DNA of 64,000 nt from DASUNP01 sp963728545. GTDB taxonomy: Bacteria; Acidobacteriota; Blastocatellia; UBA7656. The notes under the pieces were generated by a model, which made no database searches, was not told the DNA's origin, and saw only the letters and a list, made by a program, of their open reading frames with translations. Made by a program: the position numbers and the translations under genes. The DNA lies in contig CAVSKO010000002.1 in assembly GCA_963728545.1 (NCBI GenBank), positions 434,001 through 498,000 on the forward strand, written 5' to 3'. Of this stretch, positions 27,117 through 35,864 are shown in pieces. Position 1 is the stretch's first letter; each line of letters starts with the position of its first letter.

Positions 27117-27244
27117 AGAAGATTCACCGCAGAGACACAGAGGACGCAAAGGGGGCGCAGAGAAGACATAAAACTCTGCGCAACCGCCGCGTGCGAAGCA
27201 CATCGTCGGCCATCCTGTGCTCTCTGTGTCTGCGGCGGTGAGAT
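27117..27244. repeat. Palindromic element, copy 2 (128 bases)
   Basis: Same element as at 24013, in the same orientation: TTCACCGCAGAGACACAGAGG at the left (one base variant of the CCGCCGC end) and CTCTGTGTCTGCGGCGGTGA at the right. The inner segment CGTGCGAAGCACATCGTCGGCCAT is shared with copy 1. It separates the VWA gene from the next membrane-protein gene. Confidence 0.88.
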
Positions 27245-27269
27245 GTATAAACCAGGAAGCGAGGTTGTC

Positions 27270-28046
27270 ATGAAAAAGAGATTAACCATTATGTGCGGCG
27301 TAATTCTGTTGATGCTTGCATCGGGCATTGCGGCAAACGGGCAGGGCGTCAACAAATTTGTCAAAAAGACTATGAAGCAATACTGGCTGGATCAGAATCG
27401 CCAGCCCTGGAGCGATATCAGCTATGACATGGCTGTTAGAATCGATCCGGAATTTGCGGCCCCGCTCGGAGTTGTCGAAATTGCCTCTGACGACATCGAC
27501 CCGCTTACGAATCAGCCTTTCGCTTACCCTGTAGGCGAATGGAAATTCTTCAAGCTGAGGAAAGACGGCGTAGGCACTTACGCGGAGGTCGATTATCTGG
27601 TCTACGAGAATAAATACGAGCCGGTGGTCTACCAGGTCGAGTTGCAGAAAAACAACCGCTCGATACCTTTCGCTTTCGGGTCGAGTCAGGTCGAGGTGTT
27701 TAACGACACGCCGAACATTGCGCCAATCGGGTTGAAACTAAATAATCCCATACTATTAAAAGACTGGCTCATCATCGCGGGCGTTCTGATCATAGGCGCG
27801 ATCTTGCTCTATGTGCTTGTGCTGAGGGCGCTGTTTTCGGGATTGCTCTTCAAGCGCCGGTGGGGCGTGTCGAGCGCGGAGCATTTCACCTGGTCGCTCG
27901 CGCTTTTGCTCATGCTCGGCATCGCGTCCGGGTTGACGCTGCTTTATCTTCGCCCGCGACTTGAGACTTATATCATCATAGGCGCTATGGGGGCTCTGTG
28001 GCTCCTGCACGCAATCGTCTGGCTGGTGAGCGGCAAAGAAGCCTGA
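27270..28046 (+). CDS. Multi-span membrane protein of unknown function
   Basis: 258 residues. A signal peptide is followed by an exported domain (about 25-155, rich in aromatic and acidic residues, e.g. YPVGEWKFFKLRKDG and VDYLVYENKYEPVVY). Three predicted membrane helices follow (LKDWLIIAGVLIIGAILLYV; FTWSLALLLMLGIASGL; YIIIGAMGALWLLHAIVW). No family recognised. GGAAGCGAGG at 27255-27264 supports the ATG at 27270. The tubulin-like gene begins 12 bases after the stop, so this is a plausible membrane receptor or anchor for it. Confidence 0.75.
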   Translation: MKKRLTIMCGVILLMLASGIAANGQGVNKFVKKTMKQYWLDQNRQPWSDISYDMAVRIDPEFAAPLGVVEIASDDIDPLTNQPFAYPVGEWKFFKLRKDGVGTYAEVDYLVYENKYEPVVYQVELQKNNRSIPFAFGSSQVEVFNDTPNIAPIGLKLNNPILLKDWLIIAGVLIIGAILLYVLVLRALFSGLLFKRRWGVSSAEHFTWSLALLLMLGIASGLTLLYLRPRLETYIIIGAMGALWLLHAIVWLVSGKEA

Positions 28047-28058
28047 AAGGAATAAATT

Positions 28059-31000
28059 ATGAGTCAAGCAACTATTATAAGAGGAAAAGTCGATGCGCAG
28101 GATTTCAAGCCTGCGCCCGTGAAGCCGACGATCATTATTGGGATAGGCGGGTCGGGCGGCGATATTTTGCTGAGAGTCCGCAAGCGGTTCTTTGAAAAAT
28201 ACGGCTCGCTGAACCAGTTCCCCATTGTCTCTTACCTCTGGCTCGACACGGACGCCACGGAAAAAGATGTCGGCGCGGGCGTGTTCGCCGAGCACATTGC
28301 CTTCACGCCCACCGAGAAGCTGATGACGACTATGGCCGATACTACTAAGGTCACAAACGACCTGAACCAGTACCCGCACATAAAGCGGTGGTTTTATCCG
28401 GGCCTCACAAAGCTCAAGACCATGACCGAGGGCGCGGGGCAGATTCGCGCTTACAGCCGCCTGGGCTTCTTCCACCATTTTCAGGAGATCAGAAACGCGA
28501 TAATCACAGCCGCGAGCGTGGTCAGAAACGTGGCGAACATACAGACCGTGCAGGAACGCCATCACATGGAAGCGAACCCTCAAGACCTTCAGGTCTTTGT
28601 GGTCTTTTCAATCGCGGGCGGGACCGGGAGCGGTATGTTTCTCGACCTCGCGTTCCTGCTCAAAGACATATTCCGAGGGAACCAGTTGACCAGCGTGGGC
28701 TTCATACTGATGCCGGGGCTGTTCAACCCTCACGAAGACAGAATTTTCGCGAACGGCTATGCCGCGCTGAAAGAGATGGAGTATTACAGCTACGAGAACG
28801 ACTTCGACGTGGAATGGCCCGACGGCCTGCGCCAGCCCATCCCCGGCCCGCCTTTCAGCTACACCTATTTCATCGACCGCACGAATTATGCGGGCAACGC
28901 CGTAGAGTTCGCCAACCGCGACGTGATCTTTAACATGGTGGCCGAGAACATCTTCAAGGACTTCACGCAGAGCGAGTTTGCGGGCTACAAGCGCGGCGTC
29001 CGAGTAAACCTCGACCAGTACCTTGTCGATCTCTTCGCATTCACGCACCTCAACGAGCATCGCGAGCCAATCATCGATCAGAAATTTATCACGCGCTTTT
29101 CGAGCTTCGGGCTTGCATCGATCACCGTTCCTGCCGACCGCATCGAACAGGCTTGCGCTTATAAGCTCGCCTCCGACGTGGTCGATCACTGGGGCAGCCT
29201 CTCGCACACGGAGTTCAACGCTGCCGTTCTGTCCGATGTTGTGCTGCGCGAAGTCTTGCCTCAAGTGGGAATGTACGAAGGCAATTTTGCCGCCGAGGGC
29301 CGCATCGAGCAGCGCCGCGACATACAAAACGCCTTGCTCGACGATGGCCGCCGCCAGGGACAGAAGATTCACAACCTGATAAATATGAACATCGCGCAGG
29401 CCGCTCGCGAAGTTCGCGACGGTGTTCATAAACAGAAAGGCCAATCGATGGCCCAGTACCTGCGCGCAGCCGTAGAGCGCGAGCTTGCAAAGCTCCGCAC
29501 GGACAAGGCTGACGCTCAACAGTGGGGCGATTATGCGAGGGCGGTTTACTTCAACAAGATTGCGCTGGGCGAGCATTCCGAGAAGATGCTGCACCAGATT
29601 ATGGCGCGAATCGTAAACGAGCAGCATCAGAGCGTCGGCTATGCAATCGCGCTTTTGAGACAGGTCGTAAACGTGCTGAGGGACGAGAACCGCGAATACA
29701 TTCCGTCATTTGCGCGCGGGCGCGATACGGCCATCAAGCGGGCGGAAGAGGAACGCCGCCGCCTCGACCGTATGTTTGGCGAAATCGCGCGGCACGAATC
29801 GCGAAAGAACTGGGACGGGCGCAAGGGAACTATCATGCGCTACGACATACAGCGATTTGAAGAGATCGCGCCGGATTATCTCAATGCTGTTTTGCTTTCG
29901 CAGGTGCGCGGGGCGGCGATGGAGGTCTGCCAGGGGCTTATCGCCTTTATCGGCATGGCCGAGCGAACTGAGAGCGGCGAATTGCTTTCCGAAGGGCTTA
30001 TCGGCGAGCTTTACACGCTCGGCGGCCAGCTTGAAAACTTGAAGCGACGTCTGACGACTAAATACGAGTTCTTCCGCCAGCCCTCTTCGGGCGAGCTGTC
30101 GTTGATGCTTTATGAGCCGAATGACATAGAGACGAGTTATATGCCGAAGTATCTTGGCACGGGCGAGAAGGCTCAAAGACAGATCGAGAGCATCGGCGAC
30201 CAGATACTGCAAGAGCTTCGAACGTCGGTGATGGATTTGCCGCGCGTCGTGCGGCAGAAGGGCATAGACAACGTCGAGCACCAGATCCGCGACCTGGCCC
30301 GCCGTCCGTTCTCGATGATCAAAAAAGACTTTGACGTGTTGGAGACCCTTTACAAGAAGTTTCCGAGCGAAACGGATCGCGAATCCAAAGTGCGATTCAT
30401 TTATAACAAAGCGAAGTTCTGGCTTCACGGAGGCGAGAGCCGCTCGCGCAGCTACCAGTTGTCGGTCGAGCGCCACAAGGTGATTGTCGGCGTCCCGCAA
30501 GACAGCGCGGACCCGATCAAGCGCGAAGAGTTCGAAGAGCTTATAAAAAATCGAATTCAAGCGGCGGGCGACCCGGCAATCTCTATCCAGCGGCTGCCCG
30601 AACGCAGCGAGATAGTCTTTTACAGCGAGGTGGGCGGGATACCGATCAACTGGGCCGATTCCGTCATCGACATGCGAAAGAAGTATCTTGCGAAACAGGC
30701 CGAAGGCGAAGAGCTTCATATCGATTGCCACGAGATAAAATTCGAAGACCTCGTCGTGCTTGATGACCGCGAGCGCGCGGAGATGGAAGAAGCGCACGAG
30801 TGCTTTTTGCTCGGCGTTATTTTCGGCGAGATAAAACCGGAAAAAGACGCTAACGGCAACGTGCGCTATTCGTGGCGCGAGACGATGAAGCTGACGGCCA
30901 AGCAGCGAATACTCTCTCTGGGCATCGAAGAGCGGGCGCTGGCCGAACTGACTACGAAGAAGTCCATACGCGAAACGCTGCTGGCTAGAATCTACAAACA

Positions 31001-31349
31001 CCTCGACCGCATACGCAGGGACAGGGAGATGCTGGCGCGGTTCAACGCGCTGCTCGGCTGGTACATAATGGAAAAATACCCGGCCGACGTGCGCTCGGGC
31101 GCAGACGGCGTCGAGTACCTGGAGCAGTCGAATATGTGCAGGGCCGTTTATAAACAGCTCACCAACATTGAAAAACATATGGAGACGCAACAGGCCGCCG
31201 GGCTCGACTCGATAGACGATTTCATCGAGTTGAGTCGCAAATACGACGCGATGCTAAACTCATTCGCTCCCGTGCTGATCAATGGCAAGCGGGCCTTTAT
31301 GCCTGAAAGGCCCGAATCTGTCGACAAAGTCTTCAGGCTCGGAGGTTGA
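28059..31349 (+). CDS. Large tubulin/FtsZ-like GTPase (Tubulin_2-type)
   Basis: 1096 residues, soluble. The N-terminus PTIIIGIGGSGGDILLRVRKRF resembles the first nucleotide-binding loop of the tubulin superfamily. FSIAGGTGSGMFLDLAFLL at about 183-200 matches the glycine-rich tubulin signature G-G-T-G-[ST]-G. FILMPGLF and NRDVIFNMVAENIF fit the following strands and helices. The remaining 700 residues are mostly helical and charged and could be a polymer-modulating or partner-binding arm. Makarova and Koonin described FtsZ-like families linked to membrane remodelling in which such large proteins occur next to VWA genes; the nearby VWA gene fits that. Polymerisation cannot be judged from sequence alone. 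Confidence 0.85.
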   Translation: MSQATIIRGKVDAQDFKPAPVKPTIIIGIGGSGGDILLRVRKRFFEKYGSLNQFPIVSYLWLDTDATEKDVGAGVFAEHIAFTPTEKLMTTMADTTKVTNDLNQYPHIKRWFYPGLTKLKTMTEGAGQIRAYSRLGFFHHFQEIRNAIITAASVVRNVANIQTVQERHHMEANPQDLQVFVVFSIAGGTGSGMFLDLAFLLKDIFRGNQLTSVGFILMPGLFNPHEDRIFANGYAALKEMEYYSYENDFDVEWPDGLRQPIPGPPFSYTYFIDRTNYAGNAVEFANRDVIFNMVAENIFKDFTQSEFAGYKRGVRVNLDQYLVDLFAFTHLNEHREPIIDQKFITRFSSFGLASITVPADRIEQACAYKLASDVVDHWGSLSHTEFNAAVLSDVVLREVLPQVGMYEGNFAAEGRIEQRRDIQNALLDDGRRQGQKIHNLINMNIAQAAREVRDGVHKQKGQSMAQYLRAAVERELAKLRTDKADAQQWGDYARAVYFNKIALGEHSEKMLHQIMARIVNEQHQSVGYAIALLRQVVNVLRDENREYIPSFARGRDTAIKRAEEERRRLDRMFGEIARHESRKNWDGRKGTIMRYDIQRFEEIAPDYLNAVLLSQVRGAAMEVCQGLIAFIGMAERTESGELLSEGLIGELYTLGGQLENLKRRLTTKYEFFRQPSSGELSLMLYEPNDIETSYMPKYLGTGEKAQRQIESIGDQILQELRTSVMDLPRVVRQKGIDNVEHQIRDLARRPFSMIKKDFDVLETLYKKFPSETDRESKVRFIYNKAKFWLHGGESRSRSYQLSVERHKVIVGVPQDSADPIKREEFEELIKNRIQAAGDPAISIQRLPERSEIVFYSEVGGIPINWADSVIDMRKKYLAKQAEGEELHIDCHEIKFEDLVVLDDRERAEMEEAHECFLLGVIFGEIKPEKDANGNVRYSWRETMKLTAKQRILSLGIEERALAELTTKKSIRETLLARIYKHLDRIRRDREMLARFNALLGWYIMEKYPADVRSGADGVEYLEQSNMCRAVYKQLTNIEKHMETQQAAGLDSIDDFIELSRKYDAMLNSFAPVLINGKRAFMPERPESVDKVFRLGG

Positions 31350-31361
31350 ACCGATTAATAT

Positions 31362-31637
31362 ATGCGTGTTTGTAACAACTGTGGTTTTACGTTAAACGAG
31401 CAGGCCGACTTTTGCAGCAATTGTGGCACGGTTTTAATGCGTTCCGCAGGGGTCGCCGAAAACGCGGCCTGTAAATATTGCGGAGGAGAGACGCGCCCTG
31501 CACAGGTCTTCGCCGAAAAAGAGCTTACTATTATTCTGACAGACCGGAATGAAGAGCGATTTCTTCACGCACTTGCCTGTACAAAGTGCGCGCGCGTTCA
31601 ACTCCTGGTAGATTTCGAAACCGATGTGGAAGAATAG
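31362..31637 (+). CDS. Small double zinc-ribbon protein
   Basis: 91 residues. The first zinc ribbon is CNNCGF...FCSNCGTVL (about 4-26); the second has CKYCGGE at about 37-43 and CTKCAR at about 74-79, separated by a beta hairpin. No membrane segment or enzyme motif is present. It begins 12 bases after the tubulin-like stop and is followed 58 bases later by another zinc-ribbon gene. It may be a small adaptor of the system. Confidence 0.8.
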   Translation: MRVCNNCGFTLNEQADFCSNCGTVLMRSAGVAENAACKYCGGETRPAQVFAEKELTIILTDRNEERFLHALACTKCARVQLLVDFETDVEE

Positions 31638-31695
31638 CTCTTACCGCCGCTGCCGGGCGGCGCAATGGTTGGTCCGGTAAGATTTGGAGCAGGTT

Positions 31696-33618
31696 ATGAT
31701 ATGTAATCAGTGTGGCGCCTCTGTCGAAAGCGGGATGAGTTTTTGCACTGAATGTGGGGCGAGGCTCGATTTCGTCCCGCCGCCTGTCGAACCCGCAACG
31801 CCTCCACAGGATCCCTATGCGGGGAAAACCCGTCCCATCTCTTCGCTTGGCGGACAGCAACAAATAGAGCCACCCGCTCACAATACAAAGCCGCTTTCAA
31901 GCCCGATAGAAGAGATGCCCGCTCAGCTTCCAGGCCCGGAAGAGGAGCAACCCGCTCAGCTAGAGCCGCAGTATCAGCCGGAGTACCAGCCTCAATACGA
32001 GGCTGAGCCCCAGCCCCAGCCTCAATACGTGCCGTCGCGGGGTGAATCGAATAAGCGCAATCTTTTTATCATCGCAGCGGCAGTGTTGCTGCTTCTCGTC
32101 GTCGCGGGCGCGGTCGTGCTGGCAGTCAGGAGATCATCCAATGATCCGCCCGTCGTTCAAGCAATCAACGTCAACAAGACGGCTATTCTGCCGGGCGAAG
32201 AAGTGAGTTTGATCGCCCGCGCAATGGATGCCAATGATGAGCAGCTTAATTATGAATGGAATTCTTCGGTCGGGAAGATTATCGGGTCAGGCCCTAACGT
32301 CGTGCTGAACACCTGGGGAGTCGAGCCGGGTGACGTCACAATCACGCTGACCGTTACCGATCCCGCCGGGGAGTTAGCTTCAAGCGCAAGGTCGATCACG
32401 ATCATTCCCGAAACCGGCGCTCTCGCCGGAAACACGACAGATCCGCAAATGCTGTTGAAGATCATCGCTGATAAGCGGGCAGTCCAGCGTGGAGAGGCGG
32501 TCACTCTCAGCGCCGAGGTGGAGAATCGAGAGGCCGCCGAGCTGACTTTTGATTGGAAAACTTCAGCCGGTTCGATTCAAGCAAACGGCGGTTCTGCCAC
32601 TCTGCAAACTTCCTCGATACAGTTGACCGGCACGTCTCAACAGGTCTTTGTGACGGTGACGGCAAAGGACGCGCGCGGCACGGTTAAATCAATCAGCCAG
32701 ACGATCAATATAGTGGAGGACGCGCCTAAAAACTGGCCGCCCACCGTTGAGCTGGTAGCCAGCCGGTTACGAGTGCAGCAGGGCGAAGAGATCGTGATCT
32801 CTGCAACGGCTGCGGATCGTGACGGCGATCGGCTCAGTTATTCGTGGAGCAGTTCCGCAGGGCAATTGACGGGAAGCGGCAACAAGTACACGCTCAAGAC
32901 AACTTCGATAAAACCCGGACAGGTCGAAGTCCGCGCCACCGTGGCAGACGGGCGGGGCGAGATGTCGAGCGCCAGGCTTGTGATTACCGTGACGGAGCGG
33001 CCCAATAACTCACCAACCGTAGGACAGATCGATATTGACCGAACGCGAATCAATGCGGGCGAGCGTGTTCAGTTGAGGGCTAATGCGACGGACCCGGACG
33101 GCGATAATCTGAGATACCAGTGGGCGACCTCTGCGGGCACGATCAGTGAAAGCGGCCCGAATGCGAGCGTGGATACTTCGGGTGTGAATCCGACTTCCGG
33201 CCCGATTCAAGTGACTGTAAGCCTGACCGTGACGGACCAGCGCGGCGGTGTTGCGACCGGGAGCCGTTCGTTTATGGTGGGCAGTCCGCCGCCCGCGCGA
33301 CCCGGCCCCATGTCCGCTTCTGTGGGACAGGCCGGGGAAGATGTGATCGTTACTCTCTCCAACACCCCTGGCCGCGTAGACTCGCCCAGAGGCTTTGTCC
33401 AGGTGTCGGTTGGGGCTTTCGGCGGGGGGGCACAGGCGACCGGGTTTTTCCCCGGCGTCGCCTGTAGCGTCTCTTTCGGCGAAAAAGAAAACGTCGATGA
33501 AATATCTTTTGTGGAGGCCCCAGGCCCCGGCAATCGCTTCAGCCGGGCGCGAGTCCGTGTGCGTCCCAAGAAATCTAAAAAGCCGGTCAGATTTGTTATC
33601 ATCTGGCGTGCGTTTTGA
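31696..33618 (+). CDS. Zinc-ribbon membrane protein with four PKD/cadherin-like repeats
   Basis: 640 residues. A zinc ribbon at 2-23 (ICNQCGA...FCTECGARL) is followed by a Pro/Gln/Glu-rich linker with repeated QPQYE/QPEYQ units, and a membrane helix at about 120-143 (LFIIAAAVLLLLVVAGAVVLAV). Four repeats of about 95 residues follow, each with a pattern such as GEEVSLIARAMDANDEQLNYEW or GDNLRYQWATSAGTI and ending in SITI or RLVITV, i.e. PKD/CARDB-like folds. A final beta domain of about 90 residues ends the protein. Topology: ribbon inside, repeats outside. I used the ATG at 31696 after GGAGCAGG. Probably an outward binding stalk. Confidence 0.82.
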   Translation: MICNQCGASVESGMSFCTECGARLDFVPPPVEPATPPQDPYAGKTRPISSLGGQQQIEPPAHNTKPLSSPIEEMPAQLPGPEEEQPAQLEPQYQPEYQPQYEAEPQPQPQYVPSRGESNKRNLFIIAAAVLLLLVVAGAVVLAVRRSSNDPPVVQAINVNKTAILPGEEVSLIARAMDANDEQLNYEWNSSVGKIIGSGPNVVLNTWGVEPGDVTITLTVTDPAGELASSARSITIIPETGALAGNTTDPQMLLKIIADKRAVQRGEAVTLSAEVENREAAELTFDWKTSAGSIQANGGSATLQTSSIQLTGTSQQVFVTVTAKDARGTVKSISQTINIVEDAPKNWPPTVELVASRLRVQQGEEIVISATAADRDGDRLSYSWSSSAGQLTGSGNKYTLKTTSIKPGQVEVRATVADGRGEMSSARLVITVTERPNNSPTVGQIDIDRTRINAGERVQLRANATDPDGDNLRYQWATSAGTISESGPNASVDTSGVNPTSGPIQVTVSLTVTDQRGGVATGSRSFMVGSPPPARPGPMSASVGQAGEDVIVTLSNTPGRVDSPRGFVQVSVGAFGGGAQATGFFPGVACSVSFGEKENVDEISFVEAPGPGNRFSRARVRVRPKKSKKPVRFVIIWRAF

Positions 33619-33673
33619 TCGTTTGATAATAACGTATAGGCAGATTAATGCGGGTTTGACGAAGGAGGGTGAT

Positions 33674-34294
33674 ATGAGAATCGTTAAATCACTATGCGTA
33701 TCGGCGATGATCGTAAGCCTGATCGTGTCGCTTCCGCAGCAGTCGCGAGTGGGGGCTGACGATGAGATACGGGTTCCCGGCAATGCTATCTTTACGCTCG
33801 AACTTTTATCTCCGATCAGCACCGAGCGGAACAAAAAAGACGATGAGTTTACCTGCCGCGTGCTTGCCCCGCGCGACTACTCGAACGCGATAGTCAGCGG
33901 CCACATCGCGAAGCTAAAATCCGGCGGCAAGGCGAATAAGAAATCGGAGCTTACGCTCGACTTTGACTCGATCACTATGGGTGAGCGTTCCGGCAGGTTC
34001 GAAGCCCAGGTTACAGAGGTCTACGAAGTCGTGGCCGGAGACAAAGGGCAGGCGGACGAAGAGGGTAATGTCAAAGGCAAGTCCGTTCGCAAGCGCGCTG
34101 TTAAGATAGGCATCGCCGGGGCCGTCGCCGGGGCTATCATCGGCGGGTTGCTCGGGGGAGGGAAGGGCGCAGCGGCAGGCGCGGCGATAGGCGCGGGCGC
34201 AGGAGTCGCGTCGAGCCTCGCCGTCGATGCCCCGAACCTTGAGCTTCCTGAAGGAACACAGTTCAATGTCAAAACAACTGGCCGCTCGCGATAA
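33674..34294 (+). CDS. Exported protein with C-terminal glycine-zipper segment
   Basis: 206 residues. Signal peptide MRIVKSLCVSAMIVSLIVSLP; then a beta-rich domain (about 30-120: GNAIFTLELLSPIST...DEFTCRVLAPRDY...GRFEAQVTEVYEV). A glycine zipper AVAGAIIGGLLGGGKGAAAG and AAIGAGAGVASSLAVDA follows near 155-190, and a short tail NLELPEGTQFNVKT. Glycine zippers usually mark membrane insertion or oligomerisation in the outer envelope. GGAGGG at 33664-33669 and the ATG at 33674 give the start; an upstream in-frame extension lacks a ribosome site. Co-directional with the zinc-ribbon genes, 55 bases after the previous stop. Confidence 0.75.
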   Translation: MRIVKSLCVSAMIVSLIVSLPQQSRVGADDEIRVPGNAIFTLELLSPISTERNKKDDEFTCRVLAPRDYSNAIVSGHIAKLKSGGKANKKSELTLDFDSITMGERSGRFEAQVTEVYEVVAGDKGQADEEGNVKGKSVRKRAVKIGIAGAVAGAIIGGLLGGGKGAAAGAAIGAGAGVASSLAVDAPNLELPEGTQFNVKTTGRSR

Positions 34295-34341
34295 GAAGTA
34301 CTGATCGCCTTCAATGACAGGGTCATGAAAGGACAACAGAA

Positions 34342-34435
34342 TTCACCGCAGAGACACAGAGAGCACAGAGGGGGCGCAGAGAAAACCAACCTCTGCTCTG
34401 CGCAACCTTTGCGTCCTCTGTGTCTCTGCGGTGAA
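34342..34435. repeat. Palindromic element, copy 3 (short form, 94 bases)
   Basis: TTCACCGCAGAGACACAGAG at 34342-34361 and its exact complement at 34416-34435. It lacks the inner CGTGCGAAGCACATC segment of the other copies, so it is a shorter variant. Confidence 0.88.
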
Positions 34436-34721
34436 AAAAATCTCGCATTACCATCACCTTTATTTAGCGACTATGGATTGGCCCGTCACCGATCCGGTCA
34501 ATCTGTTTTGATGTCTCGAAGTATTTGCAGGTTTCCATCCGAGCTAGTAACATGCGCTGGAATCCAATCGCCCTTCGGTCGGCAGATCGAATCGCCATCA
34601 CTATGAAATGTTGAGGAAGGTTCCTCTTCGATTGATATTTGGCTTTAGAAATAGCTGGTCGCAAAATCGGCACGGGTGGTAAGCAAGCGCATCCCGATTC
34701 GCCCGGCGTATGGAGGGAGCC
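34436..34721. other. Intergenic stretch of 286 bases
   Basis: No credible gene on either strand and no clear promoter or terminator. Together with the palindromic copy just before it, this is the largest gap in the zinc-ribbon block, so a new transcript may begin here. Confidence 0.3.
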
Positions 34722-35864
34722 ATGATCATCTGTAACCAATGTGGGAATGGGGCAGAGCCGGAATTGCGATTTTGTACGGATTGCGGCGCGCAGCTTTATG
34801 CCGATCCTACACCTCCGCCTCCTCCGCAGTACGCTCAGCGCACAGCCATTTACGGAACTGCCGCCGCTCCCGCGCGTACCCCGCCCGATCTGCGCGCCGA
34901 GACGGTTCCTGAAATACCTGAGCAGGTAAGACCTGCCGCGACGACGAACCCGATTCTCGATCAGGCTGCTACAACTATTCAAACCCCTAAGTCCCCGATT
35001 GAGACAAGGGTATTGATGGGCGTTATCGGCGTGGTCATCGTGGCCGCAGTCGCGACGGTTGTCTATCTCTTGCTTGAGTCGTCGCCTTCGGCAAAAGAGG
35101 CAGACCAATTGCGCAAAGCGGTCGCTGAGGGGCGGCTCGTCACTTCTTCGGGCGACGACGCTTATTATCATTATCTCCAGCTCAAAGCGATTGACCGCGA
35201 TCACAAAGCTCTCGGCGAAATAAAGATGAAAGTGCTTCCGCAGCTTCTCAAGCTTGGCGAGGATGTCTACAGCCGCAAGGCGAACATCACTCCTGAGATG
35301 TTGACTGAGCAAGACTGGAAAAAGACTGTTCGCGTGTACGAATGGGCAAAGACGCTTGAACCCGGCGACCGGATGCTTGAGGCCAGGTGGAAGTTTGCCG
35401 AAGGCGAAGTTGCAAAGCTCCTTGGCAGAAAAGATGATGCGGAGCGAGGGTTCGCCGCTGCCGCGCAAGCGAACGGGTCGTGGGCGTTGCCGCAAAATAG
35501 CCTTGGTCTGCTGCGCACGGAAAATCGCCGCTACACGGAAGCGATAACCTATTATCAAAAGGCTATTGATCTAGACCCCAACTGGGCAATCCCGTACAAC
35601 AACATGGGGACGGCTCACTTTTATTTGAAAGATTACGATTCGGCTGAAAGATATTACCGGAAAGCAATCGAGAAAAATGCCGACTGGGCTCGGCCTCATT
35701 GCTGGCTTGGGACGATCTATCAACAGAAAAACTTTAATGAAGCCGCAATAGAGCAATACGAGGCGGCGCTCAACCTCGGCACAGACAACCTGCCGCTAGA
35801 TCGCATCGAGATTCAGAGAAGAATAGAGAAGCTTCGGGCAAAGGCCACAGGAGGAGGCGCTTAA
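34722..35864 (+). CDS. Zinc-ribbon, single-span membrane protein with TPR repeats
   Basis: 380 residues. Zinc ribbon at about 4-24 (CNQCGNG...FCTDCGAQL), Pro-rich linker, membrane helix at about 95-118 (VLMGVIGVVIVAAVATVVYLLL), then a helical region and three TPR-like repeats (about 245-360: NSLGLLRTENRRYTEAITYYQKA; NNMGTAHFYLKDYDSAERYYRKA; WLGTIYQQKNFNEAAIEQYEAA). From the membrane helix onward it is clearly paralogous to the C-terminal half of the kinase gene that follows. Its stop codon shares a base with the kinase start (TAATG). GGAGGGAG precedes the ATG at 34722. TPRs would mediate protein binding outside the cytoplasm. Confidence 0.85.
   Translation: MIICNQCGNGAEPELRFCTDCGAQLYADPTPPPPPQYAQRTAIYGTAAAPARTPPDLRAETVPEIPEQVRPAATTNPILDQAATTIQTPKSPIETRVLMGVIGVVIVAAVATVVYLLLESSPSAKEADQLRKAVAEGRLVTSSGDDAYYHYLQLKAIDRDHKALGEIKMKVLPQLLKLGEDVYSRKANITPEMLTEQDWKKTVRVYEWAKTLEPGDRMLEARWKFAEGEVAKLLGRKDDAERGFAAAAQANGSWALPQNSLGLLRTENRRYTEAITYYQKAIDLDPNWAIPYNNMGTAHFYLKDYDSAERYYRKAIEKNADWARPHCWLGTIYQQKNFNEAAIEQYEAALNLGTDNLPLDRIEIQRRIEKLRAKATGGGA

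Noticed and set aside
28608..31190. Long minus-strand frames (339 and 494 codons) over the tubulin-like gene
   Set aside because: They are mirror frames of a high-GC gene; the plus strand carries the GTPase motif and tight operon spacing.
34325..34606. Frames through the palindromic elements giving CGE-containing peptides (also at 41362-41592)
   Set aside because: They are translations of the repeat itself, recur with the same peptide at each copy, and lack ribosome sites. Such 'proteins' are annotation artefacts.
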